Shown in pieces: positions 8,427 to 15,590 of a stretch of 56,639 nt of DNA; the first letter of the stretch is position 1; each line of letters starts with the position of its first letter. The stretch is from NCBI GenBank assembly GCA_005888435.1, contig VAXO01000066.1, positions 1-56,639 of the forward strand. The letters are read 5' to 3'. This stretch comes from Actinomycetota bacterium. Lineage in GTDB: Bacteria; Actinomycetota; Thermoleophilia; Gaiellales; Gaiellaceae. Position numbers and translations under genes: made by a program. A model generated the notes under the pieces. That model was given only the letters and a program-made list of their open reading frames with translations. It made no database searches and was not told the DNA's origin.

Positions 8427-9583
8427 CGTCGGCCTCGCAGCAGGGAGCGACGCTGCGGGGATGCCGCCGGTGCGCCCTCACCGATCAGCGACCTTGCTAG
8501 CTCCGAGACGGCCCGGGCGAAGCGTCCGCCTTCGTCGGCGATCACGGCGGGCACGGCGCGGTTGAGCGCCTTCGGAACCTCGGGGTCGTCCGGCAGCTCG
8601 TACGCGATCTCGGCCTCGAGAGCCTGCTCGATCTCACGGCGGACGACGCCGCCGGGGGCGCCGACCCGGTTGACCACGATCGAGGTCCGGTCACGCGGAA
8701 ACCCGAGCCGGTCGAGGGTCTCGAGCCCGATCCGGACGTTCTTGAGCGACGTGATCTCCGGGTTGCAAACGATCAGCAGGTGGTCACTGCAGTCGACAGC
8801 GGCGAGGATCGCCGCATCGAACAGAGGACCGGTGTCGACGATCACCGCGCTGTAGGACGCGCGAGCGGCGTCGAGGATGGCCTTCAGGTCTCCCTGGCGG
8901 ATGACCTGCGCATCCTCGGGCCGTGTCGGCGCCGGGAGCAGGGCCAGGTCGGCGGTCGGGCCCGGGCAGACGAACGCCTTCAGCTTCTCGACGTCGGTGT
9001 GTCCGCTCGACGAGGCGAGATCGGAGATCGTCGCGCGCGGCGTGACGCCCAGCGCGAGCGCGGCGTCCCCGAACTGCAGGTCGAGGTCGACGAGCAGCGT
9101 CTTCAGTCCGGAACGTGCAGCCGCAACGGCGATGTTGGTCGAGAGCACGGTCTTCCCGCTGCCGCCTTTCGGCGAGAAGACGGTGAGGATCTTGCCCGCG
9201 TCGCCGGTGCGGTTCGCCAGCGCCGCTTTGCGGAGCGCGAAGAGCAGCGTCTCGTTCGACTGCGGCAGCGTGAGCACATCCGCCGCGCCAACCGCGAGAC
9301 CGGTCTCGACGATGCCGTTCGGCTCACCGTACGCCGCCAGGATCAACGGCGCGGCCGATGCCTTCCGCACCTCCGCGATCTCCTCGGCGAGGCCGGGGGA
9401 AGACGACGACGGGACGACGTGCAGGACGACATCCGCAGGCGAGCCCGCCTGTGCATTCCCGTTGCGGGCCGCCGGTCCGAGCAGGGACAGCGTCGGCTCC
9501 CCGCCGATCGCCGACGCCAGCTGATCCGCTGCGGCTCCACTCAGGAGCACCCTGAGACTGGGGCTGTGACCGTTACGGTGCAT
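8423..9583 (-). CDS. cpaE: CpaE/TadZ-like MinD-family ATPase with N-terminal receiver-like domain
   Basis: A 386-residue protein that probably positions the Tad machinery at the membrane. Residues about 1-125 look like a degenerate receiver domain. The MinD/ParA domain follows, with a deviant Walker A (FSPKGGSGKTVLSTN, including the signature lysine) and DLDLQFGDAALALGV. It starts ATG at 9583, 11 bases inside the broken cpaB tail, and ends with a 4-base overlap on cpaF. Typical length for the family. Confidence 0.9.
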   Translation of the reverse strand: MHRNGHSPSLRVLLSGAAADQLASAIGGEPTLSLLGPAARNGNAQAGSPADVVLHVVPSSSSPGLAEEIAEVRKASAAPLILAAYGEPNGIVETGLAVGAADVLTLPQSNETLLFALRKAALANRTGDAGKILTVFSPKGGSGKTVLSTNIAVAAARSGLKTLLVDLDLQFGDAALALGVTPRATISDLASSSGHTDVEKLKAFVCPGPTADLALLPAPTRPEDAQVIRQGDLKAILDAARASYSAVIVDTGPLFDAAILAAVDCSDHLLIVCNPEITSLKNVRIGLETLDRLGFPRDRTSIVVNRVGAPGGVVRREIEQALEAEIAYELPDDPEVPKALNRAVPAVIADEGGRFARAVSELARSLIGEGAPAASPQRRSLLRGRR

Positions 9584-9773
9584 CGATGCTCTCCTTGTAG
9601 TTCCGGGCTGCGACCGGCTTCTGCTGCGCCGGCGGCAGACCGCGGTAGAGGAAGGAGAAGATCGTCTCGATGGTGGGCGCGCTGTTACGCGGCTGGTTCG
9701 TCGGGCGAAGAACGAGGAACCAGTCGCCCTGCTTCATCACCCACGCCATCGTCTGTGCCTGCGCGTCGGTCAT
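9573..9773 (-). pseudogene. cpaB: C-terminal fragment of CpaB/RcpC, out of frame with its N-terminal part
   Basis: This 66-codon frame begins MTDAQAQTMAWVMKQGDWFLVLRP. That is the usual C-terminal motif of CpaB/RcpC (TDAQAQTLFWVMKNGDWSL-like), not the start of a protein. The frame is open upstream of this ATG as TASADIV and joins the preceding CpaB frame if one base is restored near 9799-9805. It therefore belongs to the same gene as 9770-10360. It is either a real one-base deletion or a consensus error in the assembly. Confidence 0.8.
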
Positions 9774-10360
9774 GACGATGTCCGCCGAAGCGGTCGCCTG
9801 ACCGGGGCGACCGAGGCCGTGCTCGGGCCGTCCGGCGCTTTCAGCACCAGCAGGTTGCGCAGAACCACCCGCGACGCTGCGCGCGCGAGATCGTCGACGT
9901 GGTACTTCGTCGTCGCGACGACGTCCACGTGGTCGCCGTCCGAGACCGTTCCTGCCAAAAGCTGGCTGGGCTCGCCCGGCACGACCAGCACGCGCTCGGT
10001 GCCCGAGAACTTCGCGAAGACGCCGCCCTGAGCCGCAGGCGCGAACTGGCGCAGCGTGATCTGCTGGCCCTTGTAGATCTCGCTGCCTGCGATCAGCGAC
10101 GTCAGCGGCTGGGCGCTGGTCACCGAGCCCGGTGCGACGGCGCGACGCGGAACCGTCTGAGACGTCAGATAGCCGCCCGCGGCGATCGTCGATCCATCCG
10201 TGCCGGCGGGAATGTCACGCGAAGCGACGAGGACCTTCACGAGGCCGGCGCCGCGCGTCACGCTGTTCCGGTAGCTGACGACGTAGAGGCCGACGAGCAC
10301 GGCCGCGAGCGCGGCCAGTGCGAGCGGCAGTGCGAGGTTTCGAAGTCGCGATCTGGTCAC
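9770..10360 (-). CDS. cpaB: Flp pilus assembly protein CpaB/RcpC, N-terminal part (frameshifted)
   Basis: A 196-codon frame with an N-terminal transmembrane helix (about 10-28) and a SAF domain (VLVASRDIPAGTDGSTI). The RcpC core follows (LLAGTVSDGDHVDVVATTKY). The last residues (about RRPLRRTSS) are out-of-frame sequence. The true C-terminus is in the next frame at 9573-9773, giving a rejoined protein near 260 residues, normal for CpaB. In monoderms CpaB acts at the outer face of the membrane in Flp assembly. A loss of CpaB could disable piliation if the frameshift is genuine. Confidence 0.85.
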   Translation of the reverse strand: MTRSRLRNLALPLALAALAAVLVGLYVVSYRNSVTRGAGLVKVLVASRDIPAGTDGSTIAAGGYLTSQTVPRRAVAPGSVTSAQPLTSLIAGSEIYKGQQITLRQFAPAAQGGVFAKFSGTERVLVVPGEPSQLLAGTVSDGDHVDVVATTKYHVDDLARAASRVVLRNLLVLKAPDGPSTASVAPVRRPLRRTSS

Positions 10361-10376
10361 CTGATTCTCCTTTGTG

Positions 10377-11339
10377 CTATTCGACGAGGCTGAGAATGTG
10401 GACGCCGAAGTCGTTCGTGCTGTCCGGCGGCAGGCCGGCCGGCAGGTCCGACGTCGTGAACGTGATGAAGTGCCCGGTGAGCTGCTTCTGCGAGGGCGCC
10501 CAGGAGTCGACGTTGTCGATCACGAACAGCGCCCAGCCGATGATGTGGAAGTAGTAGACAGGGCCTGCGTTCGCCACCGTGTCGAAGACGGGGAAGAACA
10601 ACGGCACGCCGATGCGGTCGGTGAACGCCTGCCTGATCGGGCCGACGGTCTGGCCCGTCTTGACGCCGTACCACTGCCCCGCAGGAAGCGCATCCGGGTA
10701 CCCGTTGAGGATCCAGTTCCTGAGCTCGTTCGCTCCGATTCCGGAGTTCGACGGGCACGCGGTCGAGACCGTCGAGTGGCACGTGAGGTCGATCAGGCCG
10801 ATCGTGCTCGAGGCGACGGCGCTCTCGTTGAAGGAGACCGTCTTCGTCTGCCCGTAGCAGCTCGCGATCTGACACGCGATGGTGTTCTTCACCGCAATCG
10901 GCGCGACGTTCTTCATCTGAGACGGCACGGTGACCGCCGCCGTTGCCTTGGCGCTGATGTTCACCGTGTTGAAGATCGAGCCGTAGATCTTCGCGAGCGT
11001 TCCAGGTGCGGACTTGCTCGCGACGACCCGGATGCAGTTGGTGCCAACGCACGTCGGCGACGGGGTGCTCGGGAACGTGATCGCGGCGGACGCGCCGGAA
11101 AAGTTGTTGCCTGCGTACGTGGTGGCGAAGGAGGTGGCGCTCGACGTGCTGGACGGCAGGCTCTGGACGCCGGCGAGGGCAGCCGCGTCCGCGGCCGTCT
11201 GGAGATGCCGCTGGGTCTGGAACCAGCGGCCGCCGTCGATCACGAGGGCAGCCATCCCGATCAGGACCGAGAGGATGGCGACGACCAGGACGATCGCCTG
11301 CCCGTCGTGAGAACGCAGATGACGCGCGAGCCGCGTCAC
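10377..11339 (-). CDS. tadG: TadG-like pseudopilin-related pilus assembly protein
   Basis: A 320-residue protein. Its N-terminus has the TadG/TadE-like 'DGQAIVLVVAILSVLIGMAALVIDGGRWFQTQRHLQTAADAAALAG' type block, a short cytoplasmic end followed by one transmembrane helix (about 12-35). The large extracellular remainder is Ser/Thr-rich with several cysteines that may form disulfides. It lacks the VWA domain seen in many TadG proteins. The GTG start at 11339 overlaps the tadE stop by 4 bases. The frame is open further upstream, but that stretch lies inside tadE and is non-coding in character. Confidence 0.85.
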   Translation of the reverse strand: MTRLARHLRSHDGQAIVLVVAILSVLIGMAALVIDGGRWFQTQRHLQTAADAAALAGVQSLPSSTSSATSFATTYAGNNFSGASAAITFPSTPSPTCVGTNCIRVVASKSAPGTLAKIYGSIFNTVNISAKATAAVTVPSQMKNVAPIAVKNTIACQIASCYGQTKTVSFNESAVASSTIGLIDLTCHSTVSTACPSNSGIGANELRNWILNGYPDALPAGQWYGVKTGQTVGPIRQAFTDRIGVPLFFPVFDTVANAGPVYYFHIIGWALFVIDNVDSWAPSQKQLTGHFITFTTSDLPAGLPPDSTNDFGVHILSLVE

Positions 11340-11752
11340 TCCATGCGCTCCTTCGCGACGCCCTGGATCGTGAAAGTCTGATTCAGTGGGGGAACGCCGA
11401 AGTAGCCGGGCAGCCCGACCGAGAACGTCGACGTGACCGTGACGGTGACCTGGTCGCCGGTGTTCGGGCCCGAGGTCGTGCAGGCGATCGTGCCGGAGGG
11501 CGGAATCACGCCCATGCTGTTGATCTTGGTCGTCGCCGAGCTGCACGCTGTCGTGCGGTGCACGGCACCTTCGCGCGCGCCGACACGCGCTGCGTCCGTG
11601 ATCGTGATGTAGTCGCGAAAGCCGCGGCCGAACTGAACGATCGCGAGGACCAGGAAGATGAGGAACGGCATGATGAACGCGAACTCGACAAACGACTGAC
11701 CGCGTTCGTCCGCGAACAGGGCCCGTGCGTGTGTTGTTTTCGTGTTCTTCAT
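11336..11752 (-). CDS. tadE: TadE-family minor pilin
   Basis: A 138-residue pseudopilin. A short basic N-terminus is followed by the TadE block RGQSFVEFAFIMPFLIFLVLAI (about 17-39). RDYITITDAARVGAREGA then marks the start of the extracellular helix. Two cysteine pairs lie in the extracellular part. TadE is processed by the prepilin peptidase and helps initiate Flp pili. The peptidase (TadV/CpaA) is not in this window. The gene is downstream of the flp pilin, separated by a stable hairpin, and overlaps tadG. Confidence 0.9.
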   Translation of the reverse strand: MKNTKTTHARALFADERGQSFVEFAFIMPFLIFLVLAIVQFGRGFRDYITITDAARVGAREGAVHRTTACSSATTKINSMGVIPPSGTIACTTSGPNTGDQVTVTVTSTFSVGLPGYFGVPPLNQTFTIQGVAKERME

Positions 11753-11775
11753 TTCAAGTCTCCATGGAAATGCGT

Positions 11776-11803
11776 CGGGGCCCCCGCTTGCGCGGAGGCC
11801 CCG
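11776..11803 (-). terminator. GC-rich hairpin with GCAA tetraloop between flp and tadE
   Basis: On the minus strand a 12-bp stem (one G-U pair) closes a GCAA loop of the stable GNRA class. No U-tract follows. Position between the major pilin gene and the assembly genes suggests a partial terminator or a 3' stabiliser, giving more pilin mRNA than downstream message. The structure is seen in the sequence; the role is inferred. Confidence 0.65.
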
Positions 11804-11813
11804 CTAGACGGGC

Positions 11814-11987
11814 CTAAATGGCGCCCGCAACGGCCGAGATTGCCGCCTGAATCGCCGTGCCGAGGCCGGTCCACGTGACCGCCAGCAACACGCCGACGAC
11901 GACAACGGCCAGGATGAGCGCGTACTCGACGAACGTCTGACCCTCGGAAGCGCGCAGACGTGCGAGCAGTGCATGAAACGCGGACAT
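11814..11987 (-). CDS. flp: Flp-family type IVb major pilin
   Basis: A 57-residue prepilin. A short leader is followed by EGQTFVEYALILAVVVVGVLLAV, the Flp signature in which the conserved Glu-Tyr pair sits at the start of the hydrophobic helix. It ends in a small Ala/Ile tail. The ATG at 11987 has a good Shine-Dalgarno (GGGAGGA) seven bases upstream. The longer open frame is rejected because it precedes this site. First gene of the Tad operon, so the promoter should lie in 11988-12148. Confidence 0.93.
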   Translation of the reverse strand: MSAFHALLARLRASEGQTFVEYALILAVVVVGVLLAVTWTGLGTAIQAAISAVAGAI

Positions 11988-12148
11988 ACTGTCCTCCCAC
12001 TGATGGTTTCGGGGCATCCCGCCCCCCTCGTCGAACAGGTGTAACCCGCCCCGTGCGCCGGATGAACGCACGAAGGTCCGGACCCCGCTAGACGTTCGGG
12101 TGCGCCTCGGGCTCAAGGGCGGTCGGCGAACTGCCGACGAGCAGGGTC

Positions 12149-12454
12149 ATGAGCCCGCACACGTTCGCCCTGGCAGTCGTGCTCGCAAGCGTTGCCCTGG
12201 CGCTCTGGGCGGCCGTGCGCTTTCCCGGGGCGGGGCCGACGACAGTGTCCGCGGCTGTCCTCGTGATCCTTTCCGGGGCCGCAGCCGTGCGTGCGATCCC
12301 GGGTCTGACCAATACGACGATGCAGGTCGCGCCGGCAGCGGCGCCGCTCGTCGTTCCCTTCGCGATCGCGCTACCGCTCCTCACGTACACGTTTCTCAGC
12401 GGTCTCTGGGTGCTCAGGATGATCCAGAGGTCGCTACCCGGCTTTCCCCGCTGA
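12149..12454 (+). CDS. three-helix small membrane protein, Tad-flanking family member B
   Basis: A 101-residue membrane protein, divergent from flp. It shares exact motif positions with the protein at 3420: A-L-W at 18-20, R24, P30, T32, and L75-P76-x3-Y80-x-F82-x-S84-G85-x-W87-V-x-R90. Three helices are expected (about 5-23, 33-50 and 66-90). Weak ribosome binding site. A small stem (GTCGGC/GCCGAC, 12122-12138) lies just upstream of the ATG. Function unknown. Confidence 0.72.
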   Translation: MSPHTFALAVVLASVALALWAAVRFPGAGPTTVSAAVLVILSGAAAVRAIPGLTNTTMQVAPAAAPLVVPFAIALPLLTYTFLSGLWVLRMIQRSLPGFPR

Positions 12455-12580
12455 CGCGCCCGGCCACGCGCTGAACAGACGAAAGGCTGGACGCTTCGGG
12501 CCTAACGTCTAGGTCAAAGCTGCCGCCGACGGAACAGAGTCGGAGCGGGATGAGGGGAAGTCGGAACAGCAGGACGCGTC

Positions 12581-12712
12581 ATGGCGTCGTTTAGCGAAGC
12601 ACCGCGCGAGCCGTCTTCAGGCCGGCCGTCGCATCGCCCCAGCTTGCGGACCGCAGTCTCGGTCGCGCTCGTCGCGTTCATCGTCCTGGTCGCGCTGGGG
12701 TTCGTGCGATGA
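12581..12712 (+). CDS. 43-residue single-pass membrane micro-protein
   Basis: A short ORF beginning MASFSEAPREPSSGRP. It has a basic stretch and one C-terminal transmembrane helix (about 25-41), ending FVR. An AGCAGGA ribosome binding site precedes the ATG. Its TGA overlaps the ATG of the next gene (ATGA), giving translational coupling with family member C. Composition and coupling argue that it is translated. Role unknown; it may be a subunit partner of the downstream three-helix protein. Confidence 0.7.
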   Translation: MASFSEAPREPSSGRPSHRPSLRTAVSVALVAFIVLVALGFVR

Positions 12713-13005
12713 ACTTCACGACCACGCTGGTGCTCGGAGCATTCCTGCTCGCGATCTGGTGCGACGCACGGTTGGAGAGCGTGCGCCCCGCGAAGACCGG
12801 CTGGCGCGTCGTTCACGTGGCGGCGTCCTGCATCATTCTTCAGGTCGCAGCCATCGGCGCGGGCCAGCTCATGCCCGAAGGTGCAGGCGTCGATCGGGCG
12901 CTGATCGCCGTCTTCGCGATTCTCCTGCCGGTCTTCGTCTACACCTTCGTCGCAGGGCTCTGGCTCCTGCGGACGCTCGCAGAGCTCGGCTTCGCCCGTC
13001 GCTGA
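12709..13005 (+). CDS. three-helix small membrane protein, Tad-flanking family member C
   Basis: A 98-residue membrane protein homologous to those at 3420 and 12149. A-I-W at 15-17, R21 and P27 follow the same spacing. The third helix carries L73-P74-x3-Y78-x-F80-x-A82-G83-x-W85-L-x-R88. One cysteine in the first helix and one in the second. Translationally coupled to the 43-residue ORF upstream. The MFS gene starts 31 bases downstream and may be co-transcribed. Confidence 0.75.
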   Translation: MNFTTTLVLGAFLLAIWCDARLESVRPAKTGWRVVHVAASCIILQVAAIGAGQLMPEGAGVDRALIAVFAILLPVFVYTFVAGLWLLRTLAELGFARR

Positions 13006-13036
13006 GGAGCGATCGAGAGGCGGCTAGGCTGCCGAG

Positions 13037-14488
13037 GTGGCAGGGGGTCGGCAGCACTACAACGTCACGCTGGCGATCCTCACGCTGGCCGGCATCGCCT
13101 ACGCGCTGCAGCAGACGATGGTGATCCCGGCGCTGCCGACGCTGCAGCGCGACCTCCACACGACCACGACCTGGGTCACGTGGGTGCTGACGGTGTTCCT
13201 GCTCGTCGCATCGGTCGCGACGCCGATCCTCGGGAAGCTCGGCGACCAGTACGGGAAGGAGCGCATCCTCGTGATTGCGCTGCTGATCTTCCTCGCCGGC
13301 TCCATCGGGGCGGCCCTCGCCTGGAACATCTGGTCGCTGATCGCCTGGCGTGCGCTCCAGGGCGCCGGCGCGGCGGTCTTCCCGCTCAGCTACGGGATCA
13401 TCCGCGACGAGTTCCCGCGCGAGAAGGTCGGCGTCGCAATCGGCCTGATCTCGGCCGTGTTCGGCATCGGCGGCGGCTTCGGGATCGTCCTCTCGGGCCT
13501 GATCGTCGACCATCTCTCGTGGCGCTGGCTCTTCATCGTCGGCGCCGTGAACATCGCGGCTGCTGCGGTGCTGGTGCACAAGTTCGTTCCCGAATCCCCG
13601 ATCAAGACGCCGTCGCGAGTCGACTTCGTCGGGGCGACACTGCTTTCCGGCGGCCTGATCTGCCTGCTCGTCGCCCTGACGGAGGGCGAGAGCTGGGGCT
13701 GGACCTCCGGGCTGACGTTGGCGCTCGCCGCCCTCGCGCTCGCCTTCTTCGTCGCCTGGGCGCTCGCCGAGCTGCACGTGCCGGAGCCGATGGTCGACAT
13801 GCGGATGATGGCGATGCGTCCGGTGCTCTTCACCAACTTGACGGCCCTCGTCGCCGGCTTCGCGATGTTTGGCACCTTCGTCCTCGTCCCGAACTTCGTC
13901 GAGACGCCGCACGACCTGCCGCTCCGCGTGCAGCGGCTCGTCGACTACGGCTTCGACGCCAGCGCCACCAAGGCAGGCCTCTACCTCTTGCCGAGCTCGA
14001 TCACCCTGCTGTTCGCCGGCCCAGTCGCGGGACTGATCGGGCGCCGCACCGGCTTGAAGTGGCCGCTGTCGGCCGGGCTCTTGCTCGTCGCCCTCGCGGC
14101 CGCGTCGCTCGCGACCTGGCACGACCAGTCGTGGCAGATCCTGCTCGCGATGGCCGTGCTCGGGATCGGCGTCGGGTTCGCGTTCGCGGCCATGGCGACG
14201 CTGATCACCGAAGCAGTCCGCCCGTCCGAGACCGGCGTGGCCACCGGCATGAACACCGTCATGCGTACCGTCGGCGGCGTGATCGGCGGACAGGTCGGCG
14301 CGGCGCTGCTCGTCGCGCACACGATTCCGCGCACGGGAGGCGTGCCGTCCGTCGTCGGCTTCGAGATCGCGTTTGCGATCGGCGCCGTCGCGGCCTTCGC
14401 CGGCGCAACGCTCGCGGTCTTCGTGACGCCGCCGCGGCTCCGTCGGCGAGAGCGGCTCGAATTAACCGAAGTCTTAGGCGGCCCTTGA
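13037..14488 (+). CDS. MFS transporter, DHA2 (EmrB/QacA) drug-export family
   Basis: A 483-residue major facilitator protein with about 14 transmembrane segments, the DHA2 topology. Early motif A-like GKLGDQYGKERIL follows helix 2, and the antiporter-type motif LQGAGAAVFPLSYGII lies in helix 5. It would export drugs or metabolites using the proton gradient. The start is GTG at 13037 with a purine-rich stretch upstream. The C-terminus is Arg-rich. No regulator is adjacent, so the substrate is unknown. Confidence 0.92.
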   Translation: MAGGRQHYNVTLAILTLAGIAYALQQTMVIPALPTLQRDLHTTTTWVTWVLTVFLLVASVATPILGKLGDQYGKERILVIALLIFLAGSIGAALAWNIWSLIAWRALQGAGAAVFPLSYGIIRDEFPREKVGVAIGLISAVFGIGGGFGIVLSGLIVDHLSWRWLFIVGAVNIAAAAVLVHKFVPESPIKTPSRVDFVGATLLSGGLICLLVALTEGESWGWTSGLTLALAALALAFFVAWALAELHVPEPMVDMRMMAMRPVLFTNLTALVAGFAMFGTFVLVPNFVETPHDLPLRVQRLVDYGFDASATKAGLYLLPSSITLLFAGPVAGLIGRRTGLKWPLSAGLLLVALAAASLATWHDQSWQILLAMAVLGIGVGFAFAAMATLITEAVRPSETGVATGMNTVMRTVGGVIGGQVGAALLVAHTIPRTGGVPSVVGFEIAFAIGAVAAFAGATLAVFVTPPRLRRRERLELTEVLGGP

Positions 14489-14546
14489 GCTGCTCTTAGG
14501 GCGCGGCGGTTCGATGAGGAGCACCACGACCGAAAGGAGGTCACAC

Positions 14547-14735
14547 GTGTTCCGACCGAAGCACGCCGTCTGGCTCGCCACCGCCGTCACGGCGATGGCC
14601 CTGGGCGGCGCGGGAGTCGCGCTCGCCGCCAGCGGCGGCGGCTCGAGCTCCGGCTCGTCGAGCGCGGGCACGACAGCGACGACGACCACGCAGTCGAGCT
14701 CGCACCACTGCGATCACGACAACTCGAGCACCTAG
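14547..14735 (+). CDS. small secreted Ser/Thr-rich protein with His/Cys/Asp tail
   Basis: A 62-residue protein. The GTG start at 14547 is chosen because a strong AAAGGAGGT ribosome binding site ends 7 bases upstream; the frame is also open from an ATG at 14514. A signal peptide with an Ala-rich end (to about residue 28, ALAAS) is followed by a low-complexity Gly/Ser/Thr linker. The terminal cluster SSHHCDHDNSS could bind a transition metal. A perfect hairpin terminator follows. Function unknown. Confidence 0.75.
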   Translation: MFRPKHAVWLATAVTAMALGGAGVALAASGGGSSSGSSSAGTTATTTTQSSSHHCDHDNSST

Positions 14736-14743
14736 ACGAGTCA

Positions 14744-14776
14744 AGACATGTCCCGGGCCTGACCCGGGACATGTCT
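14744..14776 (+). terminator. perfect 14-bp hairpin between convergent genes
   Basis: Arms AGACATGTCCCGGG and CCCGGGACATGTCT enclose a 5-base loop (CCTGA). The hairpin lies between the small secreted protein gene and the convergent ABC permease gene and would work in either direction. No clear T-run follows on either strand, so it may terminate by hairpin strength alone. Confidence 0.7.
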
Positions 14777-14782
14777 GTTACG

Positions 14783-15580
14783 TCATCGCACAGCCGAGCG
14801 GGTGAAGATCCGCACCGACGCGATCGTCAGCGCGACCGCGAAGAAGGCCGTGACCGTGAGGCTCAAAGCAGCCGCGCCGGCGGGGTCGACCGAGCCCCAG
14901 ATGTTGTGGAGGCCCGCGGCGTCGCCGAGCAAGCCGTAGCGCATCACCGCGAGCGCGTGTGTGAGCGGCAGGAATTTCGCCACCCACGTCAGCGCGGTGG
15001 GCATTGCGCTGATCGGGAACAGCGATCCTGCGAGGAACCACGGCACGATCGCGACCGCCGGGACACGGGCGATGTACTCCTCCTGCTTCGGAACCTTTGC
15101 GGCGAGGATCTCCGCCAGGCCGTACATCCCGACACCGAGCAGCGATGTCGCTCCGAGGAACCAGAGCACGCCGCCGGTCGACGCATCGAAGTGAATGCCA
15201 CGGGCCGCCGCGGCGGCGATCAGGACGGCGACCTGCAGCCCCGTGATCGCGAGCGCGACCAGCAGGTTCGCGAGCACGAGCAGCGACCGCGGCACGGGCG
15301 CCGCCAGCAGCTCGCGCTGAGCGCCTTGCTCGCGGTCGACGATCACGCTCAGTCCGGAGAACATCGTGTTCAGCGGGACGAGCAAGCCAACCGTGCCGAT
15401 CGCGACGAACGCCTCGTACGACGTATCGGTGTGCAGCGCCGTCTTCAGCGCGGGTGCGATCACCAAAGCGAACAGCAGGGGTGTGACGAGCGGTACCAGC
15501 AGCTCTCTCGGCGTCCGGACTGTCAATTGGAACCGGCGCCTCGAAAGCACCATCAGCGGATTCAGTGTTGCTGTGAGCAT
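14783..15580 (-). CDS. ABC-2 type exporter permease (DrrB-like)
   Basis: A 265-residue membrane permease with six predicted helices, the ABC-2 layout. It opens with a cytoplasmic block and contains FSGLSVIVDREQGAQRELL, the conserved cytoplasmic loop that contacts the ATPase. It would export a hydrophobic compound or lipid together with the ATPase encoded 10 bases upstream. The stop lies next to the 14-bp hairpin. Confidence 0.9.
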   Translation of the reverse strand: MLTATLNPLMVLSRRRFQLTVRTPRELLVPLVTPLLFALVIAPALKTALHTDTSYEAFVAIGTVGLLVPLNTMFSGLSVIVDREQGAQRELLAAPVPRSLLVLANLLVALAITGLQVAVLIAAAAARGIHFDASTGGVLWFLGATSLLGVGMYGLAEILAAKVPKQEEYIARVPAVAIVPWFLAGSLFPISAMPTALTWVAKFLPLTHALAVMRYGLLGDAAGLHNIWGSVDPAGAAALSLTVTAFFAVALTIASVRIFTRSAVR

Positions 15581-15590
15581 TGCGCTCCTT

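Noticed and set aside
5218-8481. Single 1087-codon frame spanning cpaF and VWA-TadB
   Set aside because: The first part is Arg-rich nonsense antiparallel to codon bias; cpaF is the real gene there and VWA-TadB starts at 7062.
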